In this document: positions 1-8,527 of the stretch, in pieces
Numbering within the stretch: the stretch's first letter is position 1
How the letters are laid out: each line of letters begins with the position of its first letter
Source of the DNA: Conidiobolus incongruus B7586
Taxonomy: Eukaryota; Entomophthoromycota; Entomophthoromycetes; Entomophthorales; Conidiobolaceae
Direction: 5' to 3'
DNA: 14,492 nucleotides
Assembly (NCBI GenBank): GCA_000697335.1
Contig: JNEM01010878.1
Span: forward strand, 1 to 14,492
Program-made: the position numbers and the translations under genes
The notes under the pieces: generated by a model
Seen by the model: only the letters and a program-made list of their open reading frames with translations
What the model was told of the DNA's origin: nothing
The model's database searches: none

Positions 1-479
1 TCAAATTCACGCCTGAGGCAATGTGGTTCAGGATATTCAAGGGTTATATTAGCGAAGTAGCCAGTATTTACACAATGATCCCAACCCTGGCCATTACCTC
101 CTATATAGTTGTTTCCTAAAATAGAACTTTGCTCTGGAGCTTGAGCGTCTCTAGTCCAATCCCAGTATATTAAAAACACCTTAGGATCTATTTTTTTCAG
201 CATTTTTTCAAAAGTGTATAAAAAATAACGATGCCATGGTAGAAATGCAGCAACATTATGAGCTAAATAATGTAATTGGTCATGGATTTTGGCCAGTTCG
301 TGGATACTTTCTGGTCCAGTATTTTCGTACAGTTTCATCACAGCATTAAAATATCTGGATAATTCCTCATTTGTGCATTCATGAAATGCTTTTCTAACTG
401 TATACTCTGGACATCTAGCTTGTGCGTTTACTATTAATATATTGCATAAATAACTGAACACTAAAGAACCAAATCTCAT
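1..479 (-). CDS. Secreted tyrosinase (di-copper oxidase), 5' part, cut by window start
   Basis: The frame is open from an ATG at 479 to the window edge, giving 159 codons of an N-terminal portion. Residues 1-20 form a hydrophobic signal peptide ending near NAQA. The copper A site is intact: H66 (in IHDQ), H74 and H83 (FLPWHR), with eight residues between the last two. YWDW (105-108) and GGNGQG (127-132) follow, as in secreted short tyrosinases. The copper B half lies outside the window. Tyrosinases oxidise mono- or o-diphenols to quinones using two copper ions. It aligns without a gap to the complete tyrosinase at 4516-5793 (83 of 159 identical by hand count), including cysteines 23, 35, 136 and 154, so the two are tandem paralogs on the same strand. 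No intron or frame break is seen in this part. Family assignment is firm; substrate and activity are not visible. Confidence 0.93.
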   Translation of the reverse strand, partial: MRFGSLVFSYLCNILIVNAQARCPEYTVRKAFHECTNEELSRYFNAVMKLYENTGPESIHELAKIHDQLHYLAHNVAAFLPWHRYFLYTFEKMLKKIDPKVFLIYWDWTRDAQAPEQSSILGNNYIGGNGQGWDHCVNTGYFANITLEYPEPHCLRREF

Positions 480-2218
480 AATAATTGTTTAATGCCTGGA
501 ATATAATAAAATTACTAGTTTGTATGAATTAACAGCACAATCAATTTAATTAATATAGCTCTTTTAATCTTACAATTTACTAAAACTAAGTCCAACAATC
601 CAAATTAAAACCATATGAAAATTTGCCACAAATTTATTATATAATTTAATAAAAATTTAAATGGTGTAAAATTAAAAGAAAAAATTGGAAAACTAAGGAC
701 TTATCTTATTTTGTTGTTCTTGTTTAAATAATAAATACTGCTAAAATTTTTCTGTTAAATTTATTAACCATTGATGTTTATTAATCCTAAAATTAATGAA
801 TATACATATTCTTTATTATCAGCCTTACAATTATATTTAAGATAGACCTTCTATATAATATTTTTAATTTGATTATATATCAGGTAATTGTTGATATTTT
901 ACATATTTGTAATTATTAAGATTCAAATTTATAGGCTTAAAAATGTAATTACAATTAATATTATAATTTTATTGGCTTATTTAATACAAAATGTGTATTG
1001 ATATAAAATGTTACGGCTCAATTCGAGACTTAATTGTTTATTATTATGATTTAATATTTTGTTTGTTACTATATACAGCATTATAAAGATGAAATTTCAT
1101 TTAATGTGATAAATTAATTTTAACTCTGATTTCCTTTAATTTTAGGTTGAAATCCATCATTTTAAAATTATTATTTTTTAAATCTATTAATTTAATGACA
1201 TATAGAGCTGCTAACTTTATTTCAAAATTAAAAGAAATGATTTCAACTTTAAATAAATATAATAGAATATTTTAAGGTTTTAAATTGTCTATAATTATAA
1301 ATTTATCAGTATATTATTTGGGGAAGAAATATTAGACCTTCTTGATGTTGACTTTAGATATTAATTAGTATAAAATTGATGCCTATTTTTTCATATTTTA
1401 AATCAAAATAATATAAATTATATTCCATTTGTATGTATAACTTTTTAATTTATTTTATAGTATAGAGGATATGGATAAAGTGGATTACATATAAGAAATG
1501 GCACATTTTGGAATATTCAATGATTAATAATAAATTTATATTAAATGAAATTTTTTGTACATTTTAAAAATAATTATAATTTTAAGTAGTATGTCTATTC
1601 AACATATAATAGCATTACTAATTACTGGTGTCATTTGTTTATTTTAAATCATTATATATTTTATTTCTCAATACCTAAACTAAATCCGATATAGTGATTC
1701 TATAATATATCCATGATTGAACTTCAAAAGTTATATTATATATCATAAAATTTGGAAATTTATCATCCAAATCAAAATTTGAATAAAGGATATTGATATA
1801 GCTAAATTAAAAACTCTGAATTAGTAAATGATTATTATAATAATTTTAAATTATGATTTTCTTATCATTACTTTGTAATTTTAAAAATATTACAATGATA
1901 TAAAAGTATTGAAATTTCAATCCAATATGCCATATACAAAATAGGAGTAGTAATAATACATATTGGATATTATAATATAATATAATAGGGTCAATATATA
2001 GCATTATTTTATATAAATAATTTGATATATATATTTAATTTTATAAAGTTATTAAAAGCTATTTTATATAATCTTAATGGTTTATATATAATCACAAGTA
2101 TTATTATATTGAAATAGCCAATAATAGTTACTAAAATAAACTATATATTATTAAATAAAAATATAAATTTAATCTTTTCACAATAAATATCTATAATATT
2201 AATTTTTTATTATTATCA
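480..2218. other. AT-rich intergenic spacer upstream of the partial tyrosinase
   Basis: No coding frame of note on either strand and no recognisable RNA gene. The part next to 479 must hold the partial tyrosinase promoter and contains the palindrome at 619-635. The rest is very AT-rich; older, unrecognisable repeat remnants cannot be excluded by eye. Confidence 0.6.
619..635 (-). promoter_or_regulatory. Palindrome shared by both tyrosinase upstream regions (copy A)
   Basis: AAATTTG-N3-CAAATTT, perfect 7-bp arms, with 139 nt between it and the partial tyrosinase start codon. A matching palindrome with a 4-nt spacer lies at a similar distance upstream of the other tyrosinase (5918-5935). Both have an AATTAAAAC stretch a few bases away on the same side. 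It may be a binding site for a dimeric regulator, or simply sequence retained since duplication. Confidence 0.45.
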
Positions 2219-2220
2219 TA

Positions 2221-2236
2221 GAATTGAAAAAATGGG
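2221..2236 (+). repeat. Left terminal inverted repeat of transposon copy 1
   Basis: GAATTGAAAAAATGGG directly after TA. It matches the inverted right end at 13 of 16 positions and the left end of copy 3 (GAGTTGAAGAAATAGG), which fixes the element boundary. Confidence 0.75.
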
Positions 2237-3496
2237 AAATTTTTTAATTTCTGATTTTTCAAACATATTACTAGTTTCAAATAAAAAAATATATACAAAA
2301 TAAATAGAAAAATAAATAGTTTTGAATTATATATATATATAATAATCTTTTTGATTATAAAATTTATTTTTTAAAATTAGTTGTTTAATTTAATTATATT
2401 TAAATTAAATAATAACCATCAAAAGTCTTTTATTTTAATATTAATAAAACTTAACCACAAACCCTCTAAAATCATATAAAATTTATAAGTAGCTTTTAAT
2501 AATGAAATATTATCTAAATTAATAATTCATTGTTAGGTAAATTATTTTAAAGTTAAGAAAAAAACTACCTAAAACCTATTAAAATTTAAAAGACTAATTT
2601 CAACTATTACTCTTTTAATTATTAATAAAATGAAAAATTATATTGAAAAGTACCTTTTTATTTCAGTTAAAGAATTATCCAGATATTTTAATATTAATCA
2701 CATAAGTATTTTATATATATTAAAGTTTAAATTAGAATTAATTAATAAAAATATAATATAGGTATTTTATAATTTAACTAAAATTTAAAAAAAAATTAGA
2801 GTAGTTATTATTAAACAAAACTTACTAAAGTATAACTAGAAACTAAGGTTTTTATAGTAAATTATTACAATTGATGGGTCTTAGATTCTTTTGTATAATT
2901 CTTTATTAAAACATAAATCAAAGTGTTGGATTAAGTTAAATCAACTCCCTTTACAAATTCCTTTAAATAAACATTTTATTGATAAGTGAATGTTAATTGT
3001 TATAATAAATTATAATAGTATATGCTATTTTTATTTAATTCTTGAAGGAAAATCAATTAATAATAAACTTTATATTTCTTTTTTAAATAAAACTATTTTT
3101 AATTGGTATTCTTAATATAATTTGAGAAAACTTATTATTTTACATGATAATTATAAAATATATAAATTTAAAGTTATAAAAAACTTTCTAATTAAAAATA
3201 ACTAGAAAAAACTATTATATCTAGTATATCCTTTAGATTATAACTTATGTGATTAAAATTGTTTTAGGTAATTAAAAAACTAGATTATAAGAAAGAAAAT
3301 TTCTACAGAAAAATTTAATTAGTTTGTGAAATATCAAATTTTAGTCTTTAATAAAAAGAACTGTTTTTAAGTGTTAAATCTTTGCTAAAAGTATAGCAAA
3401 AAGTAATTAGAAATAAAAAATATTATTAATTTTATATTATATATTTATTTTTACTTTATATTAAAATGTTTATTTTTTTTTCAATCACAAAAAATT

Positions 3497-3512
3497 CCCA
3501 TTATTTAAATTA
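3497..3512 (-). repeat. Right terminal inverted repeat of transposon copy 1
   Basis: Read on the minus strand it is TAATTTAAATAATGGG, followed outward by TA at 3513-3514. It pairs with the repeat at 2221-2236; similarity continues inward as GGGAA then a T run. Confidence 0.72.
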
Positions 3513-3571
3513 TAAAGTAATATTAAATTTGTTTTAAAATGAAAAATTATAGTATGCATTTATTATTGGTA

Positions 3572-3591
3572 ATATATATATATATATATAT
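3572..3591. repeat. (AT)n microsatellite
   Basis: About ten AT units in spacer just outside transposon copy 1. Similar but shorter AT runs occur inside the copies at about 2329-2341 and 8403-8419. Confidence 0.9.
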
Positions 3592-3798
3592 TAAGTAGAG
3601 TATAATTTAGTATTATTATTATTTTTAATTAATGAAGATATTGTATTTATGTAATTGGATTCACATTTATAATATTTTTTGAAAAATAATGATTAAAAGT
3701 TTAATAATTTTACTTAATTATTTAATTTAGTCCCATTTTTCTAACACTTTTTCTATTAAAGTGAAATTAACAATAATATTAATCAATATAAATAAAAA

Positions 3799-4256
3799 AT
3801 GTTACATAATATTATGATTCTGGCAACCATAATTGTGGGAGAAAATAGACTTTTAGAGCTTAAAAGGGGATTGCCAGTGCTAAACGATAGGTTACCACGA
3901 AGTTAGGGGAAATTAATGGATTTCACCAAATGAGATGAAAATGGCTTGCTGCGAATTGGGTTTTTCGACTAAAGTAAATATTTCACGCTCATCACAACTC
4001 AATGCTTTTCAAATGAAAATCAAAGAGATGTGTTTATTAGTTTGTTCGTGATGACCTTATATTAGCTTTCGTTGTTGGTTTTTATGGTTAGGAATGACTC
4101 AGTGAAAAAAAGGAACAGAACTACCACGCTCAGGAAATGGGTGTTCTCCAATTTGACTCCTTGATTCAGTGGAAATTGCAGTTGCTTGAGCGATTGACAA
4201 GATTATTTTCGGTCATTACTTTAATATTGAAATTAAAAAAAATAAATATGAATTAA
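3799..4256. other. Less AT-rich island without an assignable product
   Basis: Between transposon copy 1 and the tyrosinase 3' end, base composition changes sharply from about 3810 to 4210, to a level like the coding regions of this window. Short open stretches occur on both strands, for example plus-strand 4098-4256 (52 codons ending in TAA) and a plus frame from an ATG at 3799. None resembles a family I know, and no splice pattern like that of COQ9 joins them convincingly. It may be a decayed host gene or repeat, or an unrecognised non-coding RNA. Seen directly: composition and length. Identity: unknown. Confidence 0.4.
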
Positions 4257-4411
4257 TAAAATTATTATCAGTTAATTTTCATACTAATATTATGATGTAT
4301 TATTTTAACTATACCGAATAAAACTGTTGTATTTGAGAATAGATAATAGGACTAAAGATAAAAAAATATAGAATACATATTGCAAATTATTACAGTTAAT
4401 TTACAGGAGAT

Positions 4412-4417
4412 TTTATT
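4412..4417 (-). terminator. Candidate polyadenylation signal of the tyrosinase gene
   Basis: AATAAA on the minus strand about 100 nt past the stop codon of the tyrosinase at 4516. Such hexamers are common in this base composition, so support rests on position only. Confidence 0.35.
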
Positions 4418-4515
4418 GTGAATCCTAGAAAATATAATTAATATCCTAATATTGTTTACAAAGTTGTTCAATAGTGATGAAATTAAGATTTAAAAGTCCA
4501 ACAAACCTGACACCC

Positions 4516-5793
4516 TTATTCTACCCATTCAAGAGCATTGACAACTTTACTGTTGAGTTTATCAATGGAATCATCGTCAGAGAGATCTTCATCTTCCAAC
4601 GTTTTCATAAGGTTCATTGCGTCAACTTGTAAACCCATGATCTTCTCAGTTTCGCGGAATTCGGCCTCGTCCAAGTGGTTCATTGCAATGAATTTGGAGC
4701 TCACAGGCTTTGGCTTGGCAATTAAGTCAGTATCTTGGCTAGGATCTACCTTGATTCTGGGCAAAATGCCTCTCTCAATATCATCTGCTAAATTTTGGAT
4801 TTTTTGGGCTTTGATATTGCGGAAAGTCCATTTTTTGGACGAGGTTCTGATAGGTTTTGTAGTATTCCCTTTCGATTTAGATCGCATAGAAGCTCTAGTG
4901 AAGAATGATATGACCTTGTTACTATCAGTGCTTGGAAGATTAGGCTGGAATCGTTTTTGATAAGTGAAACAAAGGTTTTTTGTGTCCATAACTTCCGCAA
5001 CTGTAGTATTAGAATAGTATGGTAAGCTATCGTTCACGCTAGCACCTTTAGCAACATATGAGCTGGCAATAGTGGGGTTAGTTTGCTGCCATTCCCACCA
5101 TAGGTAGTCCATAAAACCATGATGATGCACGAAGAATGGATCATTGGGAGAATACATCGTACTTCCATCACCTCTATCGCCACCAATATTATCATGTGGT
5201 TCAGCGTGTGGAGGACCTTCAATACGTCTCCAAAAATCTAAAAAGGTTCCAGCCCCGTCAATAAGCATCCTGAGTGAATTGGGTGACCAAAATGGAGACA
5301 TTGAGTTCCCTCCACTAAAGTCGCGCCTCAAACAATGGTTATCTGGATAAAGCATCCTTACATTCGCAAAGATCCCGGTCGTCACACATCTATCTCGGCC
5401 TTGGCCATTCCCGCCAATGTAAGTATTACCAAAGATAATGCTCCGATGTGGATATTGCGCGTCTAACGACCAATCCCAATATATTAAACACACTTCAGGA
5501 TCTATTTTTTGGAGCATTTTTTCATATTCTCTTAATAACTTGCGATGATAAGGAAGAAATACTGGAGTATTGTGAGTAGCCGCCTCGTTTTGATCGTGGA
5601 TTTTAGCGAGTTGGTGGATACTGGTGACTGTCTTTGAATCCCATAGCGCTCGTGCTGCTCTATAGTAGCGATCTAACTCTTCTCGAGTGCAGTCACGAAG
5701 TTCTTTTCGCACACAAATTTTCGTACATACCTCTTGCTGACTCTTTACAAGATGAAATCCTATAAAGCTGATTAACAGAGCCGCTAATTTCAT
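4516..5793 (-). CDS. Secreted tyrosinase (di-copper phenol oxidase), complete and intronless
   Basis: 425 residues from ATG at 5793 to TAA at 4516-4518. Residues 1-19 are a signal peptide (hydrophobic core then KSQQ). The copper A site has H66, H74 and H83 (FLPYHR); the copper B site has H196 and H200 (PHAEPHDNIGG), with the third ligand from the HHH at 223-225 in NDPFFVHHHGFMDYLWWEW. Thus all six copper ligands can be accounted for. YWDW at 105-108 and the GGNG loop at 127-130 are shared with the partial paralog at 1-479. It should oxidise phenols to o-quinones outside the cell or in the secretory path. The residue after H196 is Ala, where monophenolase-active tyrosinases often have Asn, so diphenol oxidation may dominate (inference). 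Residues about 285-425 form a basic then acidic extension (EDEDLSDDD near 400-408) with no recognised domain. N-glycosylation sequons occur at 254, 262 and 310. The gene lies between two inverted transposon copies. Confidence 0.96.
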   Translation of the reverse strand: MKLAALLISFIGFHLVKSQQEVCTKICVRKELRDCTREELDRYYRAARALWDSKTVTSIHQLAKIHDQNEAATHNTPVFLPYHRKLLREYEKMLQKIDPEVCLIYWDWSLDAQYPHRSIIFGNTYIGGNGQGRDRCVTTGIFANVRMLYPDNHCLRRDFSGGNSMSPFWSPNSLRMLIDGAGTFLDFWRRIEGPPHAEPHDNIGGDRGDGSTMYSPNDPFFVHHHGFMDYLWWEWQQTNPTIASSYVAKGASVNDSLPYYSNTTVAEVMDTKNLCFTYQKRFQPNLPSTDSNKVISFFTRASMRSKSKGNTTKPIRTSSKKWTFRNIKAQKIQNLADDIERGILPRIKVDPSQDTDLIAKPKPVSSKFIAMNHLDEAEFRETEKIMGLQVDAMNLMKTLEDEDLSDDDSIDKLNSKVVNALEWVE

Positions 5794-5872
5794 AATAAAA
5801 TTTTATTTAAATAATAAATCCAAAAATTTTCAAGATCCATAATCAATTTCAACATTTTTATTACTTAATTCA

Positions 5873-5878
5873 TATATA
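5873..5878 (-). promoter_or_regulatory. Possible TATA box of the complete tyrosinase
   Basis: TATATA on the minus strand (in TTTATATATG) about 80 nt upstream of the start codon. Background AT content makes chance matches common. Confidence 0.25.
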
Positions 5879-5917
5879 AATCAGATTTATTGGCTAAATT
5901 TCTTGAATTAAAACTTG

Positions 5918-5935
5918 AAATTTGCCTCCAAATTT
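5918..5935 (-). promoter_or_regulatory. Palindrome shared by both tyrosinase upstream regions (copy B)
   Basis: AAATTTG-N4-CAAATTT, perfect 7-bp arms, 124 nt from the start codon at 5793. It corresponds to the 3-nt-spacer version at 619-635, 139 nt from the other tyrosinase start; AATTAAAAC accompanies both. Confidence 0.45.
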
Positions 5936-6006
5936 TAATTTCAAAGTTCATTTATTGAACCCAATTGTAATTTCTATATTGGTAATTATTAACTTCAATT
6001 CGCTAT

Positions 6007-6051
6007 AAGTGACATCGTAGAAATGGAGCGCCACTTAGAAACGATACACTT
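6007..6051. repeat. Imperfect inverted repeat in the tyrosinase upstream region
   Basis: Left arm AAGTGACATCGT (6007-6018) pairs with right arm ACGATACACTT (6041-6051) apart from a small asymmetry. The 22-nt loop contains a further CACTT. It is one of the few GC-bearing patches here, about 215-260 nt upstream of the start codon; it may be a regulatory site, a hairpin, or a transposon footprint. Confidence 0.5.
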
Positions 6052-6894
6052 AATTAAATGATTTGATTTGATTATTATTTTAATTGATCAGAAATAATAT
6101 TAACGACTAATGATTGAAATACTTAGATTTCAGTATTAAATTCAAATCCAATACAATGAAAGTTAGCATTTTTATCATAAATTTAACACCATTCATATTA
6201 TGCCAAATATTTTTTACAATTTTAAATGATTGATGTAGCGAAATGCAATATTTTAAATATATTTACAGATATCAACGAAATAGAAATTGTAAATGAATTA
6301 TTATCATATAAATTAATTATAATATTTTGTTTCAAAATGATTCTTGTAATAATTTTTAATTTTAAAGAATAATTTATCAAAATATATGTACAAAAAATAT
6401 AAATATCATAAATATATCGCTTTATGTGTGATTCAATTGACTTTCTGAATTCATGCTTATCAAACGTTTTTAAGATATGATATTTAGATAAAGCAGCTTG
6501 GATATATATTTTAATTCTGCTTTATAATCTGAATAATTGGACTTTTGGTTACATAAGCAGATAAAGATGCATTGGTAAAGTACAATGAGGCTAATATAAA
6601 TGATATTAAATGATCGTTATTTTATTAATGAGTAGTGCCAACAGCATTCTTGTAAATAGGTTTAATGGATTGATAAACAATATCAAATGGCAATGGTTAT
6701 AAATTAACGATACTTTTATGAGCTATATGTTGAAGATTAGTAAAATATCTTACATGTAATTAAAGATGGCTTTGATTCTATTACAGAGATAAAATGATTG
6801 AATTAATAGATTGAGCTTTATATAAAGTATTGTGAATAATATCAATATTGGATTTAAAAATCCAACTAATATGAAATAAAAATATATTAGTATA

Positions 6895-8525
6895 GAAATA
6901 ATTAATGGTAAAATCTTAAAATTAAAATAAAAATATTAATATATGATTTATAAAAATTAACACATAATACAAATTTAATAATTTCTTTTATTATTAATAA
7001 CTCTTTGACATACTTTTAACAAACTTCTAACACCTAAAAAATAGTTCTTTTTATTAATGGTTTAAATTTGATATTTTGAAAATCAATTTAATTTTTTGTA
7101 GATATTTTTTCTCCTATAAGAGAATCTTTTATTTACCTAAAATAATTATAATCACCTAGGTTGTAATATAGTAAATATACCAAATATGGTAGTTTTTTTT
7201 TAATTTTTTATATAAAAAGTCTTTTAAAATTTTAGTTTATATATTTTTAATTTCTATGTAGGATAATAGGTATCTTTAATTTATAATAAAAACACCAATT
7301 AAAAATAGTTTTATTTAAAAAACCATTATAAGACTTTCTATTAATTATTTTAACTTTAAAATAATAATTTATATTATAATAATTTATAATTAATTTTAGC
7401 ATTTATTAATTTAAAGTATATTTGTTTATTAAACTATATATAAGGGATTATTTTAACTTTATATTTTAGTTTGTTTTTAAGTTAAAGATTATATCAAAAA
7501 TTTAAAATTTATTAATAATAATATATTATAAAAGCCATTAATTATATTTTAATAAGTTTTATTTAACTTTAGTTTCTTTTATTTATTTTTAAACTTTTGT
7601 TTGATTATAAGGTATTTATTCTATACTTTTATTAACTAATCTAAGTTTAAACTTTAATATAAATTATATACCTATATAATTAATATAGATTTTTTAAGTT
7701 AATTCTTAGTTAAAAAAGGTTAAATAATTTTTTTGGTTATTGGTTTATATTAATATTTTATATTTTATATTATATAATCATAATAAAATCAAGTTTCATT
7801 ATTTTTAAGATAAGATAATTAGAGAAAGTTTTTCAAATTAATATTTAAAATGTATCTTTTTTTATTAATTAATAAATAAATTCATTATATAATTTCAGAG
7901 AAATATAAATTATTTTATTATATAAATATTGTAATCTTATGATTCCCAATATAATAATATAAAATAAGTCCTTAATAATAAAATAATAAAATAATAAAAT
8001 AGCTAATTAACTAAATTTTTGCTAATAACTTGAAAATTAATTTTAAATTACTTAAGAAATATTTTAATTTTAATAAAAATAGAATTTTGATTATATTTTT
8101 TTACTTAATTAATTTATTATTTAAAAAATAACAATAGTAGTTAATTTTTTAGATTCAAACAAATTTAAATAATGTATTTTTTAACTTTAAATGATAAATC
8201 CAATAATAAATGGTAGTTTTGAATAAAATATTATTACCATAAGTTATTTGTAAGTGTTAATTGATTTTAGAGGGTTTATATTTAACTTTGAATAAAATTA
8301 AAATAAAAAACTTTTGATGATCATTATTTAATTCAAAATAGATTGAATTTATCCTCAAGTTTTTATTTAAATATGTTTTGATAAGAAAATAATTATATAT
8401 GAATATATATATATATATAGTTTCAAAATATTAATTCTCTTATATATTTTATTTATAATTAATCCTTCAAAACTAGCGATATGTTTGAAAAATCATAAAT
8501 TACAAAATTTGCCATTTATTTATTC
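6895..8525 (-). mobile_element. Tc1/mariner-type DNA transposon, copy 2, decayed, with nested insertion
   Basis: This is the same family as 2221-3512 in opposite orientation. Its 5' end is at 8525 (minus strand GAATAAATAAATGG, TA at 8526-8527) and its 3' end at 6895 (plus strand GAAATAATTAATGG, TA at 6893-6894). Matching landmarks in order: the TTTTTCAAACATAT stretch inside the 5' end, ACCCTCTAAAATCA (8264-8277), the AAACTATTTTTAATTGG stretch (near 7296-7316), and a transposase stretch reading LPYLVYLLYYNL near 7155-7190, aligning with LLYLVYPLDYNL of copy 1. Length is 1631 bp against 1292 bp for copy 1; the excess is one block at about 7696-8032. Stops are abundant and the second catalytic Asp is changed, so it cannot make transposase. 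Confidence 0.84.
7696..8032. mobile_element. Probable nested insertion of about 340 bp inside transposon copy 2
   Basis: Copies 1 and 3 are collinear across this point, with only about 50-60 bp between the two flanking landmarks, while copy 2 has about 400 bp. The ends of the extra block look weakly alike as inverted repeats (AAGTTAATTC at left, CAAGTTATTAGC read from the right), as a small non-autonomous element would. An AATAAAAT unit is repeated about three times near 7977-8001. No frame or known family is visible and boundaries are approximate. Confidence 0.5.
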
Positions 8526-8527
8526 TA

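Larger units (their letters stand above)
2221..3512 (+). mobile_element. Tc1/mariner-type DNA transposon, copy 1, decayed but end to end
   Basis: About 1.29 kb, flanked by TA at 2219-2220 and 3513-3514, the target dinucleotide of this superfamily. The ends match as inverted repeats: GAATTGAAAAAATGGG at left against TAATTTAAATAATGGG read inward from the right. One reading frame from about 2660 to 3340 still shows transposase landmarks: a helix-turn-helix-like stretch with KELSRYFNINHISIL (from about 2669), the first catalytic Asp in TIDGS (codon 2873), the second in LHDN (codon 3146), then a stretch corresponding to the usual YSPDLNPIE, here YPLDYNLCD, with an acidic residue at codon 3251. The last two are separated by 34 codons, the Tc1/mariner spacing. 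A later frame around 3355-3425 resembles the family's C-terminal end. Many in-frame stops and a frame change show it is dead. Two further copies lie at 6895-8525 and from 13899. Confidence 0.87.
5794..6892. other. Intergenic region upstream of the complete tyrosinase
   Basis: No gene seen. It holds the palindrome at 5918-5935 and the hairpin-like repeat at 6007-6051. Two AGATAAAG motifs lie near 6485 and 6560. The stretch 6420-6720 is somewhat less AT-rich than its surroundings but has no sustained frame. Confidence 0.6.

Noticed and set aside
4048-4054. GTGATGA, matching a box C motif of a C/D snoRNA
   Set aside because: I found no box D with closing terminal stem at a suitable distance, so the match alone is not enough.
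4538-4960. 140-codon plus-strand open frame
   Set aside because: It is antisense to the tyrosinase C-terminal region, has no family features, and arises from the composition of the real gene.
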